Shown here: piece after piece, positions 8,708-16,491 of the stretch
How positions within the stretch are numbered: position 1 is the stretch's first letter
Layout of the letters: each line of letters begins with the position of its first letter
From: JBBSEX01 sp038239345
GTDB taxonomy: Bacteria > Acidobacteriota > Terriglobia > Bryobacterales > Bryobacteraceae
Direction of reading: 5' to 3'
Assembly (NCBI GenBank): GCA_038239345.1
Contig: JBBSEX010000018.1
Coordinates: 47,035-111,034 of the forward strand
DNA: 64,000 nt
The notes under the pieces: generated by a model
What the model saw: the letters and a program-made list of their open reading frames with translations, nothing else
Databases searched by the model: none
Told to the model about the DNA's origin: nothing
Position numbers and translations under genes: made by a program

Positions 8708-9772
8708 ATGCATAGAGTGTTTGGCGCGCTGATGCTATGCGTTTCCGCTTTCGCGGCGCAAAACGTAACCGTCTATAAAGAAGCGGGACGCTTCGGCGGA
8801 TGGCCCGCTAATAACGGGATATGGGTGTGGGGCGACGAGATTGTCGTGGGATTTATACAAGGTTATTTCAAGGTTAATGAACACGGACATTCCATCGACG
8901 GCCAGAAGCCCGAAGTGTTGCGATTCGCGCGAAGTACCGATGGCGGGGTGACGTGGAAAATTGAAGTGCCTTCATTCCTGGATGCCGCCGGGAAGGAACG
9001 GGAAGGAACTGAATGTCCCGGCGGGCTGGACTTCAAGGCTCCTAACTCAGCCGTCTCGCTGCGCATGGTTTCCAGCAGCAAGGGTTTCTCTCGTTTCTAC
9101 TATTCCAAGGATCGCGCGAAGACGTGGGAGGGGCCCTATAAGCTGCCGACGTTCGACCGGAAAGGAATCGCCGCGCGAACCGACTACATTGTTGACGGCA
9201 AGCATGAACTGACGGCGTTTATCACGGCATCCAAAGAAAACGGCCGGGAAGGACGGGTGTTTTGCACGCGAACGAGAGATGGCGGAAAGACATGGGATTT
9301 CCTGTCCTGGCTGGGCGATGAGCCAAAGGGATTTTCCATCATGCCCTCATCCGTACGGCTTACATCAAAGCGCATTCTAACCACTGTTCGCCGCGAGGAA
9401 GGAGACGATCACTTCATCGATTCGTGGGTAACCAACGATAACGGCAGAACGTTTAGGTTCCTCAATCGTGCCGTGGAAAGCACCGGCGGATCCGTGGGAA
9501 ATCCGCCAAGTATGATCAAGCTGAAAGACGGTCGCCTTGTCATCACCTATGGCTACCGTTCGGCGCCCTACGGGATGCGGGCAAGGATCAGTGCCGATGG
9601 TGGCATTACCTGGGGACAGGAAATCATTTTGCGTGACGATGCCGGGACGTGGGATTTGGGATATCCCCGCACCGTGCAACGCGCCGATGGAAAGATTGTA
9701 TCGGTGTACTACTACAACGATCAAAAAGAAACGGAGCGCTACATCGCGGCGACGATATGGGATGCCCGATAG
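8708..9772 (+). CDS. Secreted BNR/Asp-box protein, sialidase-like beta-propeller
   Basis: A 354-residue protein with a signal peptide (MHRVFGALMLCVSAFAA, cleavage near residue 17). It carries Asp-box repeats of the SxDxGxTW type: STDGGVTW (76-83), TRDGGKTW, TNDNGRTF and SADGGITW, which mark a six-bladed propeller of the sialidase superfamily. The N-terminal YKEAGRFGGWPANNG wording is shared with many acidobacterial and planctomycete exo-alpha-sialidase-like proteins, so the substrate cannot be stated. I prefer the ATG at 8708 over that at 8678 because GAGG lies 7 bases before it and a signal peptide follows at once. Its stop is only 2 bases from the stop of the convergent ROK kinase. Confidence 0.85.
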   Translation: MHRVFGALMLCVSAFAAQNVTVYKEAGRFGGWPANNGIWVWGDEIVVGFIQGYFKVNEHGHSIDGQKPEVLRFARSTDGGVTWKIEVPSFLDAAGKEREGTECPGGLDFKAPNSAVSLRMVSSSKGFSRFYYSKDRAKTWEGPYKLPTFDRKGIAARTDYIVDGKHELTAFITASKENGREGRVFCTRTRDGGKTWDFLSWLGDEPKGFSIMPSSVRLTSKRILTTVRREEGDDHFIDSWVTNDNGRTFRFLNRAVESTGGSVGNPPSMIKLKDGRLVITYGYRSAPYGMRARISADGGITWGQEIILRDDAGTWDLGYPRTVQRADGKIVSVYYYNDQKETERYIAATIWDAR

Positions 9773-9774
9773 AA

Positions 9775-10623
9775 TTATTCGCGAGCGAGGGCGAGCGCAC
9801 CATAGAGAACTGCATCATCCCCTAATTGCGCGGGAACGACGTCGATTCTCGCGCGCGACCATGCCGTGATCTGGCGCCGGAGTTCTGCCCGCAGCGGCAC
9901 GAAAAGTACGTCGCCGGCCTTGCTGATTCCGCCGCCGATGACGATCCTGGCGGGATTCAGCAGCATAATAGCGGCTTTCAAGCCCAGCGCCAAATCGACT
10001 ACGTAGCGATTGACGAAGGCCGGGTCGGCAATCATGTCCTTTGCCGGTTTTCCGTAATCTTTTTCAATCCACAAGCCGCAGCACATGCGCTCGAAGCAGC
10101 CTTGGGAGCCACAAAGGCAATCCGGGCCACCGGGCCGAATGGTGAGATGGCCGATTTCACCGGCGTACGAATCGGCTCCGCGATAGATGCTCTCGTCGAC
10201 AATGATGCCACCGCCGATACCGGTGGAGAGCGTCATGTAAAACAGTGGGCGATAGCCGATGCCCGCTCCAAAGCGAGCCTCTCCGAGCGCGCCGGCGTTC
10301 GCATCGTTGTCCATTACGACGGGAATCTTATATAGCTCGCGAAAATATTCCGATAGCGAGAAATCTTGCCAGCCGCCAACGTGCGTGGAGAGCGCGATGC
10401 ACTGGCGTTCAAAATCGACTGGGCCTCCGAAGCCAACGCCACAGCGATCGAAGCCGAGCTCCCTCTTCCAAGGAGTGGCCAGGGCTTCGATTTGAGCCAG
10501 CATCCATTCGCGCCCCCCCTCACGATCGGTCGGCGTGGATTCGCGGCGCACCATGCGGTCATCTTTATCAAAGAGGGCGACGGTGAATTTTGTGCCGCCA
10601 ATATCGATTGCCAGCGTGTTCAT
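9775..10623 (-). CDS. ROK family sugar kinase
   Basis: This 282-residue protein would phosphorylate a hexose or derivative with ATP. It opens with the phosphate-binding MNTLAIDIGGTK, followed by DNDANAGALGE with the catalytic Asp, STGIGGGIIVD, and the ROK zinc signature GPDCLCGSQGCFE with the upstream H in GEIGHLTI. An upstream in-frame Arg-rich extension is not real; the ATG at 10623 overlaps the TGA of the PfkB kinase gene (ATGA), showing translational coupling. It is the last gene of a minus-strand run and follows a HAD phosphatase, a conserved protein of unknown function and a PfkB kinase. ROK members act on glucose, ManNAc, GlcNAc or fructose; which applies here is unknown. Confidence 0.9.
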   Translation of the reverse strand: MNTLAIDIGGTKFTVALFDKDDRMVRRESTPTDREGGREWMLAQIEALATPWKRELGFDRCGVGFGGPVDFERQCIALSTHVGGWQDFSLSEYFRELYKIPVVMDNDANAGALGEARFGAGIGYRPLFYMTLSTGIGGGIIVDESIYRGADSYAGEIGHLTIRPGGPDCLCGSQGCFERMCCGLWIEKDYGKPAKDMIADPAFVNRYVVDLALGLKAAIMLLNPARIVIGGGISKAGDVLFVPLRAELRRQITAWSRARIDVVPAQLGDDAVLYGALALARE

Positions 10624-11594
10624 TGGATGGCGAGTAATTCTTCTGGAGTAGCGACGCCGGTGCCCGGTTTCATGACGGTGATGGAGGCGACCAGATTTCC
10701 GAAGGCAACGGCTTCGGCAGGAGATTTGCTGGCGATCAAGGCAAGAGCGGATCCCGCGGAAAAGCTGTCGCCCGCTCCACAGACATCGACTGGTTCGCCG
10801 ACGGAGCGCCCCGGGACCAAAGTCTCGCCGGCGTCGTCGATGACGAGTGCTCCTTCGCCTCCGCAAGTCACAATCAACAATTTAGATTGCGTGTACTCCC
10901 GCAGGCGCTTGTAATCGATTGCGCCGAACGCCCGCAGACACGCCGCATCCGCTTCATCGCGATTGGGTTTCAAGATCACCCGGCGAAAATGTTCAGGACG
11001 CCGCCGCGAATCAACCCAGATCAATTTCTCCGGCTGTTCCTCTGCAATCCTGGCGAGTGTTTGGCGAATCAGCGGCGTGACAACTCCGCCGGCTTCGGTC
11101 TCGGCTTGATCGGAGACGAAGATGACATCAAAGTGACTGGAAAACATTCGCAACGATGCGGAGACTTGTTGTTCGACGGCTGAAGGCAGCGCGTGCGAAT
11201 AGATATAGTCGACGCGCGGCAGATCCTCTTTGCCGGTTTCGTTATTGATCAGCTTCGTGTAGGTGAACGTTGGAATTAGAGAAGAGCGCACGATGAGCTC
11301 GGTGGAGATTTCACTGCCACCGAGAGCCCGCATTAATTCGTAGCCATGGCCGTCCTCGCCGACAATCCCCAGCAAGGCTACGCCGCCGATTCCCAGCGCG
11401 CAGAGATTCTTGGCTACGGTTCCGGCGGCCCCAGGCGTGACTTGGGTGGAAACAACGCCGATCCGGCGGATACCCGTTTCGCGAGACTCTTCGCTGGCCG
11501 CGGGATCGTAACGGCACCAGCGATCAAGACAAACATCGCCGACAACCAACGCGTTCAAACGGGGAAATGCGTCCAGTATTTGGGAGGTAGTCAT
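10620..11594 (-). CDS. PfkB family carbohydrate kinase, HldE/RfaE N-terminal-like
   Basis: This 324-residue kinase starts MTTSQILDAFPRLNALVVGDVCLDRWCRYD. The GDVxLDR opening, the PGAAGTVAKNLCALG segment and LLGIVGEDGHGYEL resemble the heptose-7-phosphate kinase domain of HldE/RfaE. The C-terminal DVCGAGDSFSAGSALAL contains the GAGD anion hole with the catalytic Asp. There is no nucleotidyltransferase domain, unlike full-length HldE. The ATG at 11594 lies 19 bases after the stop of the upstream unknown gene; a GGGAG stands 13 bases before it. The position next to a HAD phosphatase and a ROK kinase suggests a dedicated sugar-phosphate pathway. A heptose role is possible but not shown. Confidence 0.87.
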   Translation of the reverse strand: MTTSQILDAFPRLNALVVGDVCLDRWCRYDPAASEESRETGIRRIGVVSTQVTPGAAGTVAKNLCALGIGGVALLGIVGEDGHGYELMRALGGSEISTELIVRSSLIPTFTYTKLINNETGKEDLPRVDYIYSHALPSAVEQQVSASLRMFSSHFDVIFVSDQAETEAGGVVTPLIRQTLARIAEEQPEKLIWVDSRRRPEHFRRVILKPNRDEADAACLRAFGAIDYKRLREYTQSKLLIVTCGGEGALVIDDAGETLVPGRSVGEPVDVCGAGDSFSAGSALALIASKSPAEAVAFGNLVASITVMKPGTGVATPEELLAIQ

Positions 11595-11613
11595 GGTACG
11601 GTGCAGACTCCCT

Positions 11614-12570
11614 TCACAGTATGCGCCACAGCGCGGGGAAAGTGGCGCGATGATCGCCTTGAAAATAGAAGCTCTCTCCACCGTCGGCTATTGTGCGGAC
11701 GAGGATGGTTTTGTGCGGACGAAAGTAATAGCCGGGATCCGACTTCGGAAGCTCGCGGCGGAAGTCACCGTGGATGGGCACAAGATCAAACACGGCGGTG
11801 GTGAAGTTACGGATGACGCGGGAATTCTGGTGCGCGACGTTCCGTGACATGGCCAGTGCTTTTAGGTAAACTTCCGGCGCCATAATGGCCGAGCCGAAAG
11901 CCAGCAGAACACCGCCTTCGAGATTTTCCACTGCGCTGGCGAAGATCAGGAAATCGCGGTAGCTTGCGTCCCCCAGAGCCGCGCCATCGCAATTGGGATG
12001 TTCGTGAAGGATATCGTAGCCGACGCCAACATGGACCGTTACCGGCACCGAAAGGCGGTAGGCAGCCGCGAGAACGCTCAGGTCGCGATGCGGATAGCCA
12101 CTTTCTTCGATGCGGCGGCCCATGTTTTCGCCGAGACCCAATTGGAGCGCGGAAGCTTCGCGGATCCAGTCGTTCAACTCACCGGTTTCCCGCCACAAAC
12201 CAAACTCCCCGCTACGGATGTAGCGATCGACACTTTCCGTGGTGGCGCCGATGCGAGCCAATTCGTAATCGTGGATGACGCCGGCCCCGTTCATGGCTAT
12301 GTGCGTAAGGAGTCCGCGTTCCATCAAATCGATGATGTGGCGGTTAACGCCAGCCCGGAGAAGATGCGCGCCCATCATCAGGATCCGCGCCGGGCCAGTC
12401 TTTTTCGCGCGTTGCAGGCGAGCCGCAACCTGGGCGAGATCGGGATGAGTGAAGGCGGGTGTTTCTTCGTCGAGGCGCAGCCAACGAGACAGTTGTAGAT
12501 CGTGTGTGCGTTCGGCTAGTGGTTTGATCAACAGGCGAGAGCGATCAAAAATCGTATATTTGGAAGGCAT
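11614..12570 (-). CDS. Conserved protein of unknown function in sugar-kinase cassette
   Basis: A 318-residue soluble protein without signal peptide. Recognisable conserved-looking segments are ARILMMGAHLLRAGVN, THIAMNGAGVIHDYELA, GLGENMGRRIEE, PHRDLSVLAAAYRLSVPVTVHVGVGYDILHEHP (two pieces), and GSAIMAPEVYLKALAMSRN. Glycine-rich turns such as MNGAGVIHD and VGVGYDILH suggest a Rossmann-like nucleotide or cofactor site. I have a faint recollection that such proteins are grouped with deoxyhypusine synthase-like folds, but the catalytic features of that enzyme are not obvious, so I make no functional claim. The ATG at 12570 is 1 base after the upstream HAD stop codon, which points to strict co-expression with the phosphatase and the two kinases. 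Confidence 0.8.
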   Translation of the reverse strand: MPSKYTIFDRSRLLIKPLAERTHDLQLSRWLRLDEETPAFTHPDLAQVAARLQRAKKTGPARILMMGAHLLRAGVNRHIIDLMERGLLTHIAMNGAGVIHDYELARIGATTESVDRYIRSGEFGLWRETGELNDWIREASALQLGLGENMGRRIEESGYPHRDLSVLAAAYRLSVPVTVHVGVGYDILHEHPNCDGAALGDASYRDFLIFASAVENLEGGVLLAFGSAIMAPEVYLKALAMSRNVAHQNSRVIRNFTTAVFDLVPIHGDFRRELPKSDPGYYFRPHKTILVRTIADGGESFYFQGDHRATFPALWRIL

Positions 12571-12571
12571 T

Positions 12572-13387
12572 TCAGATTTTGTAATTGGATCCTAATACGG
12601 TTGCGGCCCACATTTCCATATGGAGAAAGTTTGGAAGAAGGATATCCGCGCCGCAAGCGGCAAGGCGATCGCATTTCCAAGGATCCATTTCGAGACACTC
12701 AGGTTCAAGGCCGGCAATGCCAACCGTGGTCGCACCCGCTGCGTGCACGCTCTCCGTTTCCGCGGGACCATCGCCGAAGCTGACCAAATGTTGGGCTTCG
12801 AACCCGATTGCATGGGTGATCCGGTGGATGATTTGCAGCTTGGAAAATCCGTTAGCGGAAGGCTTGGCGCCGTAGATGCGGCCCTCGAAGAAGGAATCCA
12901 GCGCAAGAAGCGTCATCTCTTCGCGAACGGCCGACTCGTCAGTGCCGCTGGCAAGGTATAGTTGCAAGCCCCGGCTGTAAAGGAACTCGATGAACGCTCG
13001 CGCTCCGGGCATTAGACATTTTTCGGGGAGTCCTGCGCCCTGGCGGAGTTCTTCAACTCTCGCGCCAGCGGTTTTCGCCAGGCGTAGGGCGAAAACTTCC
13101 AGGTAGGCTTGGGGCTGCTTGGCGACGCCGTTCCGCTCCCGCACCAGATCGGCAAGAGCGCTCATTTGAAGAATCGTATCCTTGCCGGTCAGGCGCCAGA
13201 TGACGTCTTCCACGGTGAGGAGCAGCAAGGCCCGGTCCTCGCCCGTGCGCAAGGCAATCAACTCTTCCATCATCATGGCGGACATCAGTTGCATCCAGCC
13301 GGAACGGATGAGGGAGAGCGTTCCATCGAAATCAAAGAGGACAATGCGGACGTCGCGCGACGGCGCGGGCGAATTTAGAATTTGCAT
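12572..13387 (-). CDS. HAD superfamily hydrolase (phosphatase)
   Basis: This 271-residue protein has all four HAD motifs: motif I VLFDFDGTLS with nucleophile and acid/base Asp residues, motif II LYLASGTDE (Ser/Thr), motif III lysine in YGAKPSANG, and motif IV VSFGDGPAETE. A helical cap of about 90 residues lies between motifs I and II (KDTILQMSALADLVRERNG), as in C1-cap phosphoglycolate phosphatase-like enzymes. It heads a tightly spaced set with an unknown conserved protein, a PfkB kinase and a ROK kinase, so a sugar phosphate is the likely substrate. The start ATG 13387 (MQILNSPAPSRD) lies 12 bases after the stop of the CAAX-type protease gene. Confidence 0.88.
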   Translation of the reverse strand: MQILNSPAPSRDVRIVLFDFDGTLSLIRSGWMQLMSAMMMEELIALRTGEDRALLLLTVEDVIWRLTGKDTILQMSALADLVRERNGVAKQPQAYLEVFALRLAKTAGARVEELRQGAGLPEKCLMPGARAFIEFLYSRGLQLYLASGTDESAVREEMTLLALDSFFEGRIYGAKPSANGFSKLQIIHRITHAIGFEAQHLVSFGDGPAETESVHAAGATTVGIAGLEPECLEMDPWKCDRLAACGADILLPNFLHMEMWAATVLGSNYKI

Positions 13388-13399
13388 GTGATGGGCGAA

Positions 13400-14065
13400 T
13401 TACAGCCAGAACTCCCAGTGTTTGGTGACCAGGACATAGCTGGCGAGCGCGCCGTTGGTTACGGCATGCGCGAGGATCAAGTCCCCCAGACTCCTGGTGC
13501 GAACCATCCACCAATTGTAGACGACGCCCGCGAGCAACCCGACCTCCCAGTAAGGTCCATGTTCAGCGGCGAAAAGAAAGGCGCTGATCCAGAAAGCTTG
13601 GGCCGTGTAGGAGCCTAACGGTACCTTCTGAAAATCCGGGTTGATGAGCCAGCGCATAAGCCATCCCCGCCAGAATAATTCTTCGATGATAGGAACGAAT
13701 AACGCTGCCCTGACGACTCGCAGGCAGAGAACCAGGGGATTGCCGAGAGCGTTACTGGAGAGGGTTGTACGAACTGAACCGGTGATGGCGTTCTGAAATA
13801 ACCAGTGCTGACGGTAGCCGGGGAACAGTGTATCGGGTCCGATCCAGATGAGGAAAACGAGAAGGCCGATGCCCACGGTTGTAAGCGGCCGGCTGACATG
13901 AAAATCGATGACCTTCCTCGAGAGGAACCACAGCGCAGCTGCAAGGACGGTGAGGCGTATCGGAAAATCGAGCGTTTCCGGGATGCTGACGATGCTTTGA
14001 AGCCCCAGGAAAAACAGGAACAGGGCAAACGGAAAAACGTAAGGGACAGCCGGATGCTTCGTCAA
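13400..14065 (-). CDS. CPBP/CAAX-type intramembrane protease, PEP-CTERM-associated subtype
   Basis: A 221-residue protein with about seven hydrophobic segments. The catalytic glutamates and arginine of the CPBP family are in IIEELFWRGWLMR, and the later histidines in FAAEHGPYWE and ILAHAVTNG complete the expected metal-binding set. The N-terminal YVFPFALFLFFLGLQ resembles the exosortase/PEP-CTERM-linked CAAX subgroup (TIGR03008). The upstream neighbour, 7 bases away, is a TPR lipoprotein of the type also tied to PEP-CTERM systems, which agrees. No exosortase is in the window. The substrate is unknown. Confidence 0.85.
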   Translation of the reverse strand: MTKHPAVPYVFPFALFLFFLGLQSIVSIPETLDFPIRLTVLAAALWFLSRKVIDFHVSRPLTTVGIGLLVFLIWIGPDTLFPGYRQHWLFQNAITGSVRTTLSSNALGNPLVLCLRVVRAALFVPIIEELFWRGWLMRWLINPDFQKVPLGSYTAQAFWISAFLFAAEHGPYWEVGLLAGVVYNWWMVRTRSLGDLILAHAVTNGALASYVLVTKHWEFWL

Positions 14066-14072
14066 GCAGGCG

Positions 14073-16373
14073 TTATTGAACCTTTTGCATAAGATCTTTG
14101 ATTTTGCCGCTCACGTCTTGCGACGGGCCATTCCGCGCCGCCTCTTCCAATTCGCGCTTAGCGGTCGGCTTATCGCCTTTTTGGTATAAAGCCATGGCGA
14201 GATGGTAGCGATACGTTGGATTCTTCGGGTCTTTTTCGACGAGACCTTTGAAGATGCGAACCGCTTCATCGCTCAAGTTTTTCTTGATATAGATCCAGCC
14301 CAGCGTATCGGCAATATCGCTGGAGTTCGGCACTTTCTGGCGGGCCCGTTGGGCCAATGTGAGCGCCTGATCGAGATCGATTCCTTCCTCGGCTTTCATA
14401 TAGGCCAGGTTATTGAGAGCCGGAGCGTTGTCGGGCTGAATGCGAAGAATCTGTTCGTAGATCGGCCGCGCCTGATCTCGTTTGCCGGTACCCTCCAGCA
14501 ACAGGGCGAGCAACTGCAGGGGATTGGGATCATTTGGCGCAAGTTGATTCGCCTTGCGGAAGGAATCGATGGCGGCATTGAGGTCGCCCTTACGGCGATA
14601 GGTTTCCCCTATTTTCAGGTACAGGTCGGAGCTCTTCGGATTCAAATCGATCAGGGTTTTATATTCCTTGATGGCGGGGTCGTATTGCTCGCCGCGAACC
14701 ATGATGTTGGCTAAAGCCAGACGATAGTCGTTGCGCTTGGGATCTTTCTGCAGTTCGCTTTGCATGGTGCGAATCGCCTGTGAATAATCCTTTTGCGCGA
14801 CCTCAGTCTCGACGATTCCGATCAGCCCGCGCGAATCGCCTGGATGATCGTCGTGCACCTGTTTGAAAGCTACGGCGGCTTGCTGATATTTGCCGTCCAT
14901 GAAATCGAGGTAGCCCATCTGATAACGAGCGTCGGCGGAGTCCGGTTTGGCGGCCAGAACCTGCTGTAACTCGAGCCGCGCCTTTTCTTTTTCCCCCAGC
15001 CCGAGCAGGCTATTGGAGTGCACCAGATGGGCTTGCATATTATTCGGATCGGCGTTCAGCACATCGGTTGAAAACTGCAAGGATTTGCTGAAATCCCGCT
15101 TCGTCAGAGCCGCTTGCGAGAGCAACATCTTCGCCGGAGTAAAGTCGGGCCTGAGCTTGATCGAATCCTGGAATTGCAAGATGGCCGGATCGATATCGCC
15201 TTTGGTGAGCAGTGCGCGGCCGAGATTATAGTGCAGCAGGTGATTGTCCGGCATGCGCTGCACCAGTGCCTGCAGGTCGTTCACGGCCATCTGGATCTGT
15301 TCCCGGTTTCCAGTCTGGAGCAGCAATGCGGCTCGCATTCCGATACCGTCGACGTCTTTAGGGTCTTCCTTGAGGATTGCCTCGACGGCCTGATTGGCTT
15401 CGGAGTTCTTACCTTGGACCGCGTAGAGTTCCACAAGCCGTTTTTGATACGGCAGCTTTTCCTTACCTTGGGCGGTTCTGGTTCCGTCCTGATAGAACTG
15501 CTCCGCTCGAGGGAATTCGCGGACGCGGAAGAAGAAGTCGCCGGCTAGAATTTTCCCGCCGGGAAAGTTAGCCGAATCGGTAGACAGCTTTTCGATGACC
15601 TTCTCCATATCGGCGCGGCGATTGGCGGCATAATAAAAGGCGGCCAACTGGAGCAGATAGCCGCCTTGTTTGGGATTATTATCTACTTTCAGGCGAAGAA
15701 TCTTCTCCGCATCTTCCATTCTTTTCTGACTGATGTAGGTGCGATAGACTACGTCGTAAATCGGCGCGAAGGTTTTTTCCTTGGCGATTAGACCCTTGGC
15801 GAGGGTGTCCGCTTCCTCGACATTGTTATTGGCGACCAGGGCCTGATATAAAGCCAGGACAAGCTCCGGCTGCAGGGGACGGATCTGATTGGCGGCGCGG
15901 AATTTCTCAACAGAGTCCGGGATGTCGCGGCGAGCGAGGGCCAAATAGCCGCCCAGGCGCAAGCCATCGTAGGATTTCGGGTCGCGCTTCAGAAGTGTGT
16001 CGGTTAAATCCTGTACTTCCTTTAAGATCGCCTTGGGCTGTTTCGGGTCGGACAAATAGGCGGCGAGATAGATATCGGCAAGCTTGGAAGAAGCGTCGTT
16101 GTTGTCAGGCTGAAGTTCCACAGCCCGGCGTAGGGCGCGGATAGCCTCCACATACTGCACTAACTTCAATTCGGTAAGGCCTAAACGGTAATAAGCTTCC
16201 CCGTAGCGCGGGTTCTTTTGCAAGGCCCGGCGATACATAATGGAGGCTTCCTTAAACTTGCCCTTGGAAAAGAATTTATTTCCATTCTCAACGTACTTCT
16301 TATCCTGATCCTTGCCACAAGACACCAGGAGAAGAACGAGCAGGGTACACAGGACAATACCGACGCGTTTCAT
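14073..16373 (-). CDS. TPR-repeat lipoprotein, PEP-CTERM/EPS-system type
   Basis: A 766-residue protein that begins MKRVGIVLCT and carries a lipobox LLVSC with the lipid-modified Cys at residue 19. The rest is a nearly uninterrupted array of about 18 tetratricopeptide repeats (for example KFKEASIMYRRALQKNP, YGEAYYRLGLTELKLV, NNLAYMKAEEG). Length and arrangement match the PEP-CTERM system TPR lipoprotein family (TIGR02917), whose members lie beside exosortase and exopolysaccharide genes. I chose ATG 16373 over the upstream ATG at 16394 because AGGAAG stands 4 bases before it and the lipobox then has the normal spacing. It probably scaffolds envelope assembly. Confidence 0.85.
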   Translation of the reverse strand: MKRVGIVLCTLLVLLLVSCGKDQDKKYVENGNKFFSKGKFKEASIMYRRALQKNPRYGEAYYRLGLTELKLVQYVEAIRALRRAVELQPDNNDASSKLADIYLAAYLSDPKQPKAILKEVQDLTDTLLKRDPKSYDGLRLGGYLALARRDIPDSVEKFRAANQIRPLQPELVLALYQALVANNNVEEADTLAKGLIAKEKTFAPIYDVVYRTYISQKRMEDAEKILRLKVDNNPKQGGYLLQLAAFYYAANRRADMEKVIEKLSTDSANFPGGKILAGDFFFRVREFPRAEQFYQDGTRTAQGKEKLPYQKRLVELYAVQGKNSEANQAVEAILKEDPKDVDGIGMRAALLLQTGNREQIQMAVNDLQALVQRMPDNHLLHYNLGRALLTKGDIDPAILQFQDSIKLRPDFTPAKMLLSQAALTKRDFSKSLQFSTDVLNADPNNMQAHLVHSNSLLGLGEKEKARLELQQVLAAKPDSADARYQMGYLDFMDGKYQQAAVAFKQVHDDHPGDSRGLIGIVETEVAQKDYSQAIRTMQSELQKDPKRNDYRLALANIMVRGEQYDPAIKEYKTLIDLNPKSSDLYLKIGETYRRKGDLNAAIDSFRKANQLAPNDPNPLQLLALLLEGTGKRDQARPIYEQILRIQPDNAPALNNLAYMKAEEGIDLDQALTLAQRARQKVPNSSDIADTLGWIYIKKNLSDEAVRIFKGLVEKDPKNPTYRYHLAMALYQKGDKPTAKRELEEAARNGPSQDVSGKIKDLMQKVQ

Positions 16374-16410
16374 AAACTTCCTTTTTCGCTGCATGTAACT
16401 TATTTACTTC

Positions 16411-16439
16411 ATCATACTTTCGGCAGCGATGGCAATAAA
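16411..16439 (-). promoter_or_regulatory. Candidate sigma-70 promoter upstream of the TPR lipoprotein gene
   Basis: On the minus strand TTTATT (16439-16434) and TATGAT (16416-16411) are separated by 17 bases. The -10 matches five of six consensus positions, the -35 is weak. Predicted transcription would begin near 16404, leaving a leader of about 30 bases before the Shine-Dalgarno and ATG at 16373. The 118-base gap here is the largest break in the minus-strand run between 22.1 and 9.8 kb, which makes an internal promoter plausible. Confidence 0.3.
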
Positions 16440-16491
16440 CAAGAGGTACCGCCCGCCTGGGGTACTGGCGAGCTATCGCGCTCCGGCGCGC

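Noticed and set aside
10624..10866. Arg-rich N-terminal extension of the ROK kinase frame
   Set aside because: It overlaps the PfkB gene, has no family match, and the ATG at 10623 directly precedes the phosphate-binding motif.
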